Shown here: positions 53,953-62,533 of the stretch, one piece after another
Layout of the letters: each line of letters opens with the position of its first letter
How positions within the stretch are numbered: position 1 is the stretch's first letter
Source: Ancylobacter sp. Lp-2
GTDB taxonomy: Bacteria > Pseudomonadota > Alphaproteobacteria > Rhizobiales > Xanthobacteraceae
DNA length: 64,000 bases
Direction: 5' to 3'
Assembly (NCBI RefSeq): GCF_020523795.1
Contig: NZ_JAJALI010000001.1
Coordinates: forward strand, 434,001-498,000
The notes under the pieces: generated by a model
Seen by the model: the letters and a program-made list of their open reading frames with translations, nothing else
What the model was told of the DNA's origin: nothing
Database searches by the model: none
Translations under genes and position numbers: made by a program

Positions 53953-55575
53953 ATGGACCGCTTCACCGCACATGAGAGCCGCCACGGCGGGCGCGGGGTG
54001 ATCGCGGCGCCGCATCGCCTCGCCGCGCTGGCCGGCCGTGCCGTGCTGGAGGAGGGCGGCAACGCGGTGGAGGCGATGCTGGCCGCCGCCGCCACCATCG
54101 CCGTGGTCTATCCGCACATGAACCAATTGGGCGGCGACGGCTTTTGGCTGATCCGCGGCCCGTCCGGCCGGGTCGCCTATATCGAGGCGGCCGGCTATGC
54201 GGGTGCCGGGGCGACGCGCGCCTTCTACCGCGATGCCGGCTACGATGCCGTGCCCGCGCGGGGCCCCTTGGCGGCGCTCACCGTGCCCGGCCAGATCGGC
54301 GGCTGGATGCTGGCCATGGAGATGGCGAAGGGGCTGGGCGGCCGCATGCCGCTGAAGCGGCTGCTGGAGGACGCCATCCATCAGGCCCGCGCCGGCTATC
54401 CGGTCTCGGCCTCGCAGGCGCGGCTGACCGCCGAGAAGCTCGCCGAGCTGAAGGACGTGCCGGGATTCGCGAGCGCCTATCTCGCGGATGGAGGCAAGGA
54501 TGGTGGCAAGCCGCCGGCCGAGGGCACGACGCAGCGTGCGGCGCGGATCGCCGACACGCTGGAGCAGCTCGCCGGCGCCGGGCTCGCCGATTACTATCGC
54601 GGCGATGTCGGGCGCGAGCTCGCCGCCGATCTGGAGCGCGCCGGCTCGCCGGTGACGCGGGCCGACCTCGAATCCTACAGGGCGATGGAGCGCAAGCCGC
54701 TCGCCGCGACGCTGCGCGGCATGAAGCTGTGGAGCTCGCCGCCGCCGACGCAGGGGCTGGCCAGCCTGATGATCCTCGGCGTGTTCGACCAGCTCGGCGT
54801 CGCCGAGCCGGAAGGCTTCGCCCATATTCACGGCCTCGTCGAGGCGACCAAGCGCGCCTTCCTGGTGCGCGACCGCGTGGTGACCGACCATGACCGGCTG
54901 ACCGCCGACCCGGCGTCCTTCCTCACGCCGGCGGCGTTGGAGCGCGAGGCGGCGGCGATCGAGAAGCGCCGCGCCGCGCCCTGGCCGCAAAAGGCGGCGC
55001 GCGGCGACACGGTGTGGCTGGGAGCGACCGACAAGAGTGGCATCTCGGTGTCCTATATCCAGTCGATCTACTGGGAGTTCGGCTCGGGGCTGGTGTCGCC
55101 CTCGACCGGCATCCTGATGCAGAATCGCGGCGCTTCCTTCTCGCTCGATCCCAGGGCGACGAACCCGCTGGAGCCGGGTCGGCGGCCGTTCCACACGCTG
55201 AACCCCTGCATGGCCGAGCTGGCGGATGGGCGATTCGTCGCCTTCGGCTCGATGGGCGGCGAAGGCCAGCCGCAGACCAACGCGGCGGTGATGAGCCGCT
55301 ACGGCATGTTCGGCGTGCCGCTCGGCCAGGCGGTGGCGCGGCCACGCTGGCTGCTCGGGCGCACCTGGGGCGACGACACCATCGGGCTGCGGGTCGAGGG
55401 CGCCTTCGATTCGCGCGTCGCCGACGACCTGCTGCGCGCCGGCCACGAGCTGAGCGCGCTGCCGGAGGATTACAGCGACGTGATGGGTCATGCCGGGGCG
55501 GTGGTGCTGCACCCGAAGGGGCAGGTCGAGGGCACGCATGACCCGCGCTCCGACGGCGACGCCGAGGCGGTGTGA
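53953..55575 (+). CDS. Gamma-glutamyltransferase-family N-terminal-nucleophile hydrolase (HpxW-like)
   Basis: A 540-aa self-cleaving Ntn hydrolase of the GGT family, lacking a signal peptide. The autocleavage/nucleophile site reads GDT353VWLGATDKSGISVSYIQS: the nucleophilic Thr is kept, but the usual T-H that follows it in true GGTs is V-W. That V-W pattern is what I recall for oxamate amidohydrolase (HpxW), so glutathione may not be the substrate. The C-terminal SMGGEGQPQTNA loop is conserved. GGGAGGGCAGGAG precedes the ATG at 53953. An uncharacterised amidohydrolase is equally possible. Confidence 0.8.
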   Translation: MDRFTAHESRHGGRGVIAAPHRLAALAGRAVLEEGGNAVEAMLAAAATIAVVYPHMNQLGGDGFWLIRGPSGRVAYIEAAGYAGAGATRAFYRDAGYDAVPARGPLAALTVPGQIGGWMLAMEMAKGLGGRMPLKRLLEDAIHQARAGYPVSASQARLTAEKLAELKDVPGFASAYLADGGKDGGKPPAEGTTQRAARIADTLEQLAGAGLADYYRGDVGRELAADLERAGSPVTRADLESYRAMERKPLAATLRGMKLWSSPPPTQGLASLMILGVFDQLGVAEPEGFAHIHGLVEATKRAFLVRDRVVTDHDRLTADPASFLTPAALEREAAAIEKRRAAPWPQKAARGDTVWLGATDKSGISVSYIQSIYWEFGSGLVSPSTGILMQNRGASFSLDPRATNPLEPGRRPFHTLNPCMAELADGRFVAFGSMGGEGQPQTNAAVMSRYGMFGVPLGQAVARPRWLLGRTWGDDTIGLRVEGAFDSRVADDLLRAGHELSALPEDYSDVMGHAGAVVLHPKGQVEGTHDPRSDGDAEAV

Positions 55576-55694
55576 GCCGCGCCGGGCGGGCGAGCGGGAG
55601 CGGGCGGCGTAGTGCGGAGTGCGGAGTGCTTGCGCGAAAAGGGTTTCGCGCGGGTTCATCGAATGGTCACGGCAACATGCGAGACGCGCGGCCC

Positions 55695-56834
55695 ATGGAA
55701 ACGATTCTCACCAATGCCCGACTCGTTCTCGACGATGCCGTCGTCGAGGGCACGCTGGTCGTCGAGGGCGGCGACATCCGCGCCGTCGACGAGGGCCGCT
55801 CGCACCTGCCGCAGGCGGTGGATCTCGCCGGCGCCTATCTGGCACCCGGCCTGATCGACCTGCACACCGACGCGCTGGAAGGCCATTTCGTGCCGCGCCC
55901 GAAGGTGATCTGGCCGGACGCCCGCGCCGCCGCGCTGGCGCATGACGCGCAGATGGCCGGCTCCGGCGTCACCACCGTGTTCGACGCCATCTGCGCCGGC
56001 GGCTTCGACCAGTCCAAGGCCGACCGCCGGGCGCTGTACACAGTGATGCTCGACGCGGTCGACGAGGGGATGGCGCGCGGCATGTTCCGCGTCGAGCACC
56101 GGCTGCATCTGCGCTGCGAGCTTACCGACCCGACGCTGGAGGCGCTGGTGGCGCAGGCCGAGGGGCGGCCGAGCCTGTCGCTGGCCTCGCTCATGGACCA
56201 CACGCCCGGCGCGCGGCAATGGCGCAATGTCGAGCACCTGAAGACCTATCTCTCCGGCATCGGCAAGACCGCCGAGGAGATGGACCGCGAACTGGGCGAG
56301 CGCGCCGCGCGCGGCCGGGCGGCGGTGCCGGGCAATTTCGCCCGCATGGTCGACCTGTTCGCCGGCTCCGGCATCGTGCTGGCCAGCCATGACGACACCA
56401 CGCCGGAGCATGTCGCCGACGCCAAGGCGGCCGGCTGCACCATCTCCGAATTCCCCACCACGCCGGAAGCGGCCAGCGCCGCCCGCGCGGCCGGGCTCGC
56501 CACCATCGGCGGCGCGCCGAACGCGGTGCGCGGCGGCTCGCATTCCGGCGGCGTGTCGATGCGGGCGCTGGCGGCCGAGGGGCTGATCGACGCGCTCGCC
56601 TCCGACTACGTGCCGGCGAGCCTGCTGCAGGCCGCGCTGGCGCTGACCCGCGACCCCGGCCTGACGCTGCCGGCGGCGCTGGCGCTCGTCTCCTCGCGGC
56701 CGGCGGCGCTGGCCGGCCTCGCCGACCGTGGCCGGCTGGCGCCGGGCCTACGGGCCGACCTGATGATCTTCGACGTGATCGACGACACGCCGGTGGTGAG
56801 GGAAGTGTTCCTCGCCGGCCGGCGCATCTTCTGA
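55695..56834 (+). CDS. phnM: Alpha-D-ribose 1-methylphosphonate 5-triphosphate diphosphatase
   Basis: A 379-aa amidohydrolase-superfamily enzyme that removes pyrophosphate from RPnTP in the C-P lyase pathway. It has METILTNARLVLDDAVVEGTLVVEGGDI at the N terminus, metal ligands in LIDLHTDALEGHFVPRPKV, HDAQMAGSGVTTVFDA, SLMDHTPGARQW and SHDDTTPEH, matching PhnM. The start at 55695 agrees with family N termini; ATG 55677 is an alternative. Two other phosphonate-associated genes follow, but no phnGHIJKL core is in the window. Confidence 0.95.
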   Translation: METILTNARLVLDDAVVEGTLVVEGGDIRAVDEGRSHLPQAVDLAGAYLAPGLIDLHTDALEGHFVPRPKVIWPDARAAALAHDAQMAGSGVTTVFDAICAGGFDQSKADRRALYTVMLDAVDEGMARGMFRVEHRLHLRCELTDPTLEALVAQAEGRPSLSLASLMDHTPGARQWRNVEHLKTYLSGIGKTAEEMDRELGERAARGRAAVPGNFARMVDLFAGSGIVLASHDDTTPEHVADAKAAGCTISEFPTTPEAASAARAAGLATIGGAPNAVRGGSHSGGVSMRALAAEGLIDALASDYVPASLLQAALALTRDPGLTLPAALALVSSRPAALAGLADRGRLAPGLRADLMIFDVIDDTPVVREVFLAGRRIF

Positions 56835-56877
56835 ACGACGGGACTTCGCGCAGGCGAAGCTGTTCTCGGGAGGACGC

Positions 56878-57681
56878 ATGACGACGATACTGAACGATGT
56901 CCGGCCGACCGATGCCGGCCGCATCGACACACTGGCCATCGAGCCGGCGGAGCCCCGTCGGTCGGAGACCCGGCCGAGCGACCCGCGCTACGCCATCTAT
57001 TTCGCCCCGCCGGCCAAGAGCCCGCTCTGGCGCTTCGGCTCCTCGGTGATCGGCTACGACGCCGAGACCGGGCGGGAGGCGCCGCTGCCGGCGCTGTCGC
57101 GCTTCACGCCGGAGCGCTGGCGCGACCTCACCGCCGAGCCGCGCCGCTATGGTTTCCATGGCACGCTGAAGGCGCCGTTCCGCCTCGCGCCCGGCAAGGA
57201 CGAGGCGGACTTGCGCGCGGTGTGCGCCCGCTTCGCCGCCGACCGGGCGAGCTTCGCCTGCGCCGGGGTGATGCTGGCCTCGATCGGCCGCTTCTTCGCG
57301 CTGAAGACGGTGTCGACCTGCTCGGCGCTGAACCGGCTCGCCGCCGGCGCGGTGGCGGCCTTCGACGATTTCCGCGCCCCGATGACCGAGGCGGAGCGCG
57401 AGCGCCGGTTGCGCGCGCCGCTGACCGAGCGGCAGAAGGACTATCTCGGGCGCTGGGGCTATCCCTATGTGCTCGACGATTTCCGCTTCCACATGACGCT
57501 GACCGGCCCGCTCGACGACGCCGACCGCGCCGCCGCCGAGGAAGAACTGGCGCAGCTCTTCGCACAGAGCGGCGCCGACGGGCCGCTGATCGTCGGCGGC
57601 ATCGCGCTGTACCGCCAGGACGGGCGGGCGGATGGCGGCGAGCGCTTCCGGCTGATCGAACGCTATGCCTTCGGGAGCTGA
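56878..57681 (+). CDS. DUF1045 protein, 2H-phosphodiesterase-like, phosphonate-associated
   Basis: A 267-aa protein with two HxT motifs (RYGFHGTLKAPFRL and DFRFHMTLTGPLDD), the hallmark of 2H phosphodiesterases. The overall pattern RYAIYFAPPAKSPLWRFGSSVIGYDAETG belongs to DUF1045/TIGR03223, the family encoded in phn operons. It probably acts on a cyclic phosphate intermediate of ribose such as the 1,2-cyclic phosphate made by C-P lyase; this activity is inferred. It lies 43 bases after phnM and 3 bases before the next gene. Confidence 0.9.
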   Translation: MTTILNDVRPTDAGRIDTLAIEPAEPRRSETRPSDPRYAIYFAPPAKSPLWRFGSSVIGYDAETGREAPLPALSRFTPERWRDLTAEPRRYGFHGTLKAPFRLAPGKDEADLRAVCARFAADRASFACAGVMLASIGRFFALKTVSTCSALNRLAAGAVAAFDDFRAPMTEAERERRLRAPLTERQKDYLGRWGYPYVLDDFRFHMTLTGPLDDADRAAAEEELAQLFAQSGADGPLIVGGIALYRQDGRADGGERFRLIERYAFGS

Positions 57682-57684
57682 GGC

Positions 57685-58299
57685 GTGACCAAGCTGGGCC
57701 CGGCGCCCCTCGTCGACGCTACCGCCGAGCTGCACGCCTCGCGGCTCGGCCGCTACACGGAGGTCGGCGAGCGCACCCGGCTCGTCGAGGTCGAGCTCGG
57801 CGACTATTCCTATGTGGTGAACGACAGCGACATCGCCTACGCCACCATCGGCAAGTTCACCTCCATCGCCGCGATGACCCGCATCAATCCCGGCAACCAC
57901 CCGATGGAGCGGGCCAGCCAGTCGCATTTCACCTATCGCGCCGGCGACTATTTCGACGGCGAGGCGAATGAGAAAGGCTTCTTCGACCGCCGCCGGGCGC
58001 AATGGGTGACCATCGGCCACGATGTGTGGATCGGCCACGGCGCCATCGTGCTGCCCGGCCGAAGCATCGGCGACGGCGCGGTGGTGGCGGCCGGCGCGGT
58101 GGTCACAAAGGATGTGCCGCCCTACACCATCGTCGGCGGCAATCCGGCGCGGCCGATCCGCGCCCGTTTTCCCGCCGGGATCGGCGAGCGGCTGCAGGCG
58201 CTCGGCTGGTGGCACTGGGACCACACGCGGCTGCATGCCGCGCTTCAGGATTTCCGTGCCCTGCCGGTCGAGGCGTTCCTGGAGAAGCACGGCGGCTGA
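57685..58299 (+). CDS. Hexapeptide-repeat acyltransferase, phosphonate-associated (TIGR03308-like)
   Basis: A 204-aa left-handed beta-helix transferase starting at GTG (57685), 3 bases after the DUF1045 stop. [49 protein letters not shown] and [53 protein letters not shown] are the repeats. Such transferases accompany phn genes as putative acetyltransferases acting on aminophosphonates or ribosyl intermediates. The acceptor is unknown. Confidence 0.9.
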   Translation: MTKLGPAPLVDATAELHASRLGRYTEVGERTRLVEVELGDYSYVVNDSDIAYATIGKFTSIAAMTRINPGNHPMERASQSHFTYRAGDYFDGEANEKGFFDRRRAQWVTIGHDVWIGHGAIVLPGRSIGDGAVVAAGAVVTKDVPPYTIVGGNPARPIRARFPAGIGERLQALGWWHWDHTRLHAALQDFRALPVEAFLEKHGG

Positions 58300-58397
58300 A
58301 CGCAGCCTCCTGTCGCGTTTCCGGTTGCTGCCTTGCGTCCGCCGAACTTGCGCCCTACGTCAGAGGCGCATTTTTCAAGACGGAGCGGCCGCAACCG

Positions 58398-59375
58398 ATG
58401 CTCGGCACTGCGATGGACGTCGATTCCCTGATCGAGCGCCGGCGGCTGCGTCGCAAGCTCACCTTCTGGCGGGTGGCGGTGCTGCTGGTGCTCGCCGCCG
58501 GCGCCGCTCTGGCGGCGCTGTGGTGGAGCGATGGCGGGTTCACCCCGCGCGCGGCGCCGCATGTGGCGCGGGTGAGCATTGGCGGCATCATCCGCAACGA
58601 CCGCGAGCGGCTGGAGATGTTCGACGACATCGCCCGCTCCGGCGCCCGCGCGGTGATCATCGCCATCGACAGCCCCGGCGGCACGGTGGTCGGCTCGCAG
58701 CAGCTCTATGACGGGCTGCGCCGCCTCGCCGGCAAGCTGCCGGTGGTGGCGGTGGTCGACGGCATGGCCGCCTCCGGCGCCTATATCGCCGCCATGGGGG
58801 CGGACCATATCGTGGCGCCGCGCAACGCCATGGTCGGCTCGATCGGGGTGATCTTCCAGTACCCGAACTTCACCGACCTGATGAAGACGGTGGGCGTCGC
58901 CTACGAGACCATCAAGTCGAGCCCGCTCAAGGCGGTGCCGAACGGCTTCGAGCCGACCAGCCCGGAGGCGCGGGCGGCGGTGATGTCGCTGGTCACCGAC
59001 AGCTATGACTGGTTCCGCGGCCTGGTCGCCGAGCGGCGGGCGCTCTCCGGCGAGAAGCTGAACCTCGTCGCCGACGGCCGGGTGTTCACCGCGCATCAGG
59101 GCCTGCCGCTCAACCTGGTCGACGAGCTCGGCGACGAGCGCACCGCCCGCGCATATCTGGCGCGCGAGCGCAACGTGGCCGAGAATCTGCCGGTGCGGGT
59201 CTGGCGCACCGGGCGTTCCGGCGAGGAATTCGGCTGGCTGCGCGCGGCCAGCGCGCGGCTGATGGGGCTGCTTGGGCTCGATGACGTCGCGGACCTGGTG
59301 ATCGGCCCGGCTTTCGACGCCGCGGCGCAGTCTCGCCTTGACGGTCTCTTGGCCCTCTGGCACCCTCGCGATTAG
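58398..59375 (+). CDS. sppA: Signal peptide peptidase SppA (S49 family)
   Basis: A 325-aa membrane-anchored serine protease that degrades cleaved signal peptides. One N-terminal helix (FWRVAVLLVLAAGAALAALWW) is followed by the S49 domain with catalytic Ser126 in DGMAASGAYIAAMGAD and general-base Lys178 in SSPLKAVP; IDSPGGTVVGSQQLYDGL is also typical. The start is either 58398 or 58413, both just before MDVDSLIERRRLRRKL. In many relatives this gene follows rpsA; here it is 19 kb away, followed by ihfB and lapA in the standard order. Confidence 0.94.
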   Translation: MLGTAMDVDSLIERRRLRRKLTFWRVAVLLVLAAGAALAALWWSDGGFTPRAAPHVARVSIGGIIRNDRERLEMFDDIARSGARAVIIAIDSPGGTVVGSQQLYDGLRRLAGKLPVVAVVDGMAASGAYIAAMGADHIVAPRNAMVGSIGVIFQYPNFTDLMKTVGVAYETIKSSPLKAVPNGFEPTSPEARAAVMSLVTDSYDWFRGLVAERRALSGEKLNLVADGRVFTAHQGLPLNLVDELGDERTARAYLARERNVAENLPVRVWRTGRSGEEFGWLRAASARLMGLLGLDDVADLVIGPAFDAAAQSRLDGLLALWHPRD

Positions 59376-59459
59376 GCTTTGGGGGGAGCCAACAGTTTCG
59401 AGAATAAAGTGTTTTCGGATTTACGACGAGCCGAAGACGAAAAAGGGGCCGGGGCGTCG

Positions 59460-59753
59460 ATGATCAAGTCGGAACTAGTCCAGCGTATCGCGGAAGCCAA
59501 TCCGCATCTCTATCAGCGCGACGTCGAGAACATCGTGAATGCGATCCTCGACGAGATCGTCGGCGCGCTCGCCCGGGGGGACCGGGTGGAATTGCGCGGC
59601 TTCGGTGCCTTCTCGGTAAAGGCGCGCCCGGCGCGCACCGGGCGCAACCCGCGCACCGGCGCGCATGTGGCGGTCGACGGCAAGGCCGTGCCCTATTTCA
59701 AGACCGGCAAGGAGATGCGCGAGCGCCTGAACGGCGGCGTGGATCTCGAATAG
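59460..59753 (+). CDS. ihfB: Integration host factor beta subunit
   Basis: A 97-aa DNA-bending protein: [58 protein letters not shown] with the Pro-containing beta arm, and [14 protein letters not shown]. It heterodimerises with IhfA at specific sites in DNA. Start MIKSELV is universal in IhfB; a longer in-frame extension to 59379 is leader sequence. Confidence 0.97.
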   Translation: MIKSELVQRIAEANPHLYQRDVENIVNAILDEIVGALARGDRVELRGFGAFSVKARPARTGRNPRTGAHVAVDGKAVPYFKTGKEMRERLNGGVDLE

Positions 59754-59780
59754 CTGGCCTGAGCAAGCGGGAGTGAAGGC

Positions 59781-60170
59781 GTGCTGTTGCGTCGCATCCT
59801 AACCATCGTGCTGATCCTGCCGGTCTCCATCGGCCTCATCATGCTGGCGGTGGCAAACCGCCATCCGGTGACGCTGGTGCTGGATCCCTTTGCCGGCGCC
59901 TTGTCGGCGGAGCTGCCGCTCTTCGTGGTGGTGCTGGCGAGCCTCGTCATCGGCGTGGTGCTGGGCGGGGTCGCGGTGTGGCTGCGGCAGGGCCGCTATC
60001 GCCGGGCGGCGCGCAGCGCCGGCCGCGAGGCGCGCCGGGCCAATGCGCAGGTGGACAGCCTGCGCGCGGCGATGTCGGAGCGCGCCCCCCGTGTTCCGCT
60101 GGCGCCGGGCGGTGCCATGGGCCCGATCGGCCCGGCGGCGCTGCCGGACCATCGGCGCAACGCGGCCTAG
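59781..60170 (+). CDS. LapA-domain inner-membrane protein
   Basis: A 129-aa protein with two membrane helices (ILTIVLILPVSIGLIMLAVAN and LFVVVLASLVIGVVLGGVAVWL) joined by RHPVTLVLDPFAGALSAE, then a basic coiled region and a Pro/Gly-rich tail. This is the LapA/DUF1049 (YciS-like) pattern, linked to lipopolysaccharide assembly, and the gene commonly follows ihfB. GTG start with GGGAG upstream. Confidence 0.88.
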   Translation: MLLRRILTIVLILPVSIGLIMLAVANRHPVTLVLDPFAGALSAELPLFVVVLASLVIGVVLGGVAVWLRQGRYRRAARSAGREARRANAQVDSLRAAMSERAPRVPLAPGGAMGPIGPAALPDHRRNAA

Positions 60171-60682
60171 GCGGCCTTCGGCGGCGCGCGTCGAACTGCG
60201 CCGACCCGCCGGGTGCGGCAGGGCGGTCGACCCGACTGTTTGCCCGGAACCGGCGCTGGCCGCGATGTCGCCTGCGGTCGCTTATGCACGTGCTCGCAGC
60301 GACCGGCGTGGGTCGACTCCGGCCGACGACGATGCCTGCCGGAAGGCCCGTGGGCGATCATGTCGTGAACGGCCCTGGGTGCTTGCCGGCCGGCGACGGA
60401 GACGTGCCTTCGGGCCGCCTTTCCCGTGAAAGCCTTTTGCTCGCGGCGTTGCCGGGGCGTGCGACGGGCGCGCCTGCCGATGGAGCAACGCGTCCTGCCC
60501 TGAGCGGTGGATCGTCGCGCGGGGCGTTCGTCTGTCATTCCGCGTCTGCGGTTCGCGTCCCCGGACTCGCGCCTTCCGACCCGGGCTCCCGGGAACGGCG
60601 ACGCCGATAGGGCGGGGGGATCGGCCGGGACGGGCGGGTGCCGGCCCGGCGTGAAACCGGGCCGAGCCGTCCCGCTACGGCG
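60171..60682. other. Spacer between lapA and ohr
   Basis: 512 bases with no supported gene; open frames here have poor codon patterns and no ribosome-binding sites. A perfect 8-bp stem CGGCCCGG (60642-60649) / CCGGGCCG (60657-60664) lies 19 bases beyond the ohr stop and may be its terminator, although no U-tract is present. Confidence 0.5.
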
Positions 60683-61099
60683 TCACTCCACCGCCAGCTC
60701 GACCGGGATGTTGCCGCGCGTCGCCTTGGAATAGGGGCACATCTGGTGCGCCGCCTCGATCACCTCCTGCGCCTGCTCCCTGGTCAGCGCCGGCGCCTTG
60801 AGGGTGAGCTTCACCGCCAGGCTGAAGCCGGTATCGCTCTTCTGCAGCGAGGCGGCCACCGTCACCGAGGCGTCGGACACGTCGAGCTTCTTCTGCCCGC
60901 CGACCGCTTCCACCGCCGAGCCGAAGCAGGCGGCGTAGCCGGTGGCGAACAGGTGCTCCGGCGTGGTTTTGCCCGGTTCCAGCACGCCGTTCTTCGGCAT
61001 GCCCAAATCGACGGACACCGAGCCGTCGCTGGTGGCGGAATGGCCGTGGCGGCCGCCCTTGGCGGTGGCTGTGCCGGTGAACAGCGTGGTCGCGGTCAT
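60683..61099 (-). CDS. ohr: Organic hydroperoxide resistance protein Ohr (OsmC family)
   Basis: A 138-aa thiol peroxidase that reduces organic hydroperoxides. It has MTATTLFTGTATAKGGRHGH, the peroxidatic Cys58 in FATGYAACFGSAVEAV and resolving Cys121 in HQMCPYSKATRGNIPV, matching Ohr rather than OsmC. CAAGGAGT lies upstream of the ATG. An OhrR repressor gene, often adjacent, is not present here. Confidence 0.95.
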   Translation of the reverse strand: MTATTLFTGTATAKGGRHGHSATSDGSVSVDLGMPKNGVLEPGKTTPEHLFATGYAACFGSAVEAVGGQKKLDVSDASVTVAASLQKSDTGFSLAVKLTLKAPALTREQAQEVIEAAHQMCPYSKATRGNIPVELAVE

Positions 61100-61402
61100 C
61101 AGGTACTCCTTGGCTTGCGGATATCGGGCTTGCGGATGTCGGGCTTGCGGATGTCGCCGATCATCGACGGGCGCGATGAAGATAGGGCGACGGTGCCGGC
61201 CGGCAACGCCGTCCAGCGCTGTCGCGCGTGCGAAGCGGCAAGCCGGGCCGTGTTGTGAACAGGGTTGGCCCGGCGCGGCACTGCCAGTGCGGGAGGCAGC
61301 CATACCGCCGGCGGCCTTGTGCCGGGGCGGCCGGCATGGCACTTGCTGGCTCAACTTCGTCGCTCTTCCCATTCCGATCCGCCCGCCGAGGTCGCCCTGC
61401 CC
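61100..61402. other. Spacer between divergent ohr and HAD-IIA genes
   Basis: No gene is supported. It contains a three-copy 15-bp tandem repeat described separately. Promoters of both divergent genes must lie here, but no clear -35/-10 pair is visible. Confidence 0.5.
61113..61157. repeat. Three tandem 15-bp repeats upstream of ohr
   Basis: GCTTGCGGATATCGG, GCTTGCGGATGTCGG, GCTTGCGGATGTCGC at 61113-61127, 61128-61142 and 61143-61157. It starts 14 bases upstream of the ohr ATG, thus within its leader or promoter. Confidence 0.9.
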
Positions 61403-62311
61403 ATGTCGTCTGCGTCGTCTTCGTCTGTGCCGTCTGCGTCCATCTCCGCCGCGATCCCGGTGCTGCCCTTCGCCGAGCTGGCGCCGCGCTACGACGTGAT
61501 CCTGTGCGACGTCTGGGGCGTGCTGCACAACGGCGCCAACGCCTTCGCCGCCGCTTCGGACGCGTTGATCCGGGCCCGCGCCGCCGGCGGCACGGTGATC
61601 CTCGTCTCCAACGCGCCACGGCCGAACGCCGATGTCGGCGTGATCCTCGACCGGTTCGGGGTCCCCCGCACCGCCTATGACGCCATCGTCACCTCTGGCG
61701 ACGTCACCACCGGACTGCTGCGCGCGCGTGGCGCCGGCAAGGTGTGGCATCTCGGGCCGGAGCGCGACCTCGGTATCTACCAGGGCGCCGGCGTCGGGCT
61801 GGTGGAGATGGAGGCCTCCGAGCTGGTGGTCTGCACCGGGCTGTTCGACGACACCACCGAGACCCCCGAGACCTATCGCGACACGCTGGCGGCGATGAAG
61901 GCGCGCGACCTCACCATGATCTGCGCCAATCCCGACATCGTGGTGGAGCGCGGCGGCGAGCTGATCTGGTGCGCCGGCGCGCTCGCCGAGGCCTATCAGG
62001 CGATCGGTGGCGAGGCGATCTGGTGCGGCAAGCCGCACCGGCCGATCTACGAGGCCGCCTTCGCCAAGGCCGCCGAGCTGCGTGGTGCGCCGGCGGAGCC
62101 GGGTCGCTTCCTCGCCATCGGCGACGCGCTGCGCACCGACCTCGCCGGCGCGCTCGGGGTGGGCATCGACTGCCTGTTCATCGCCGGCGGCATCCATGCC
62201 GGCGAATTGGGACTGGAGCGCTCCGGCACCATCGACCCGAAGGCGCTCGCCCGGCTGATCGAGGACGGGCCCGGCCGGCCGGTCGCCGCCGCGCCGCAGC
62301 TGGTCTGGTAG
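61403..62311 (+). CDS. HAD-superfamily class IIA hydrolase (TIGR01459)
   Basis: A 302-aa HAD hydrolase of the NagD/PNPase-like class IIA: motif I RYDVILCDVWGVLHNGANAF, where the nucleophile Asp is in CDVWGV, VILVSNAPRPNADV as motif II, and GKPHRPIYEAAFAKA and FLAIGDALRTDLAGALGVGID for motifs III-IV. TIGR01459 members are frequent beside ribF in alphaproteobacteria, as here, so an FMN- or sugar-phosphate-related phosphatase role is often suggested. The start at 61403 gives a Ser-rich leader. Confidence 0.92.
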   Translation: MSSASSSSVPSASISAAIPVLPFAELAPRYDVILCDVWGVLHNGANAFAAASDALIRARAAGGTVILVSNAPRPNADVGVILDRFGVPRTAYDAIVTSGDVTTGLLRARGAGKVWHLGPERDLGIYQGAGVGLVEMEASELVVCTGLFDDTTETPETYRDTLAAMKARDLTMICANPDIVVERGGELIWCAGALAEAYQAIGGEAIWCGKPHRPIYEAAFAKAAELRGAPAEPGRFLAIGDALRTDLAGALGVGIDCLFIAGGIHAGELGLERSGTIDPKALARLIEDGPGRPVAAAPQLVW

Positions 62312-62533
62312 CCGCGCGCCGGCCGGGCCTTGTCGACCCGATCGAGCGGACCCGTACCCGCCGACCTGATTTGACCGACCCTAGGCGCAGCCTGTCGAGG
62401 CGATAGCTTATTCGTATCGGCGCGCCGGTTTCGCGGGGCGCGGAAAGCGGCTAGGGGTGTGCCGTTGACGTGCCGGCCGCGCCTCTCCAGTTTGCGCGCG
62501 ATCCGTGACGCAGGTTCCGACGGTGTTGCCCCG

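Noticed and set aside
53881-55659. 592-codon minus-strand frame antisense to the GGT-family gene
   Set aside because: Composition is Arg/Gly/His/Ala-rich and no motif is seen; the plus strand encodes a recognisable Ntn hydrolase.
56191-58290. 699-codon minus-strand frame antisense to phnM, DUF1045 and the transferase gene
   Set aside because: Antisense of three recognisable genes; no ribosome-binding site or family motif.
60683-62197. A 504-codon minus-strand open frame covering ohr and the antisense of the HAD-IIA gene
   Set aside because: Only the last 138 codons match Ohr with its own ribosome-binding site; the rest is antisense to a well-supported HAD hydrolase and has repetitive Ala/Gly/Arg/His composition typical of GC-rich shadow frames.
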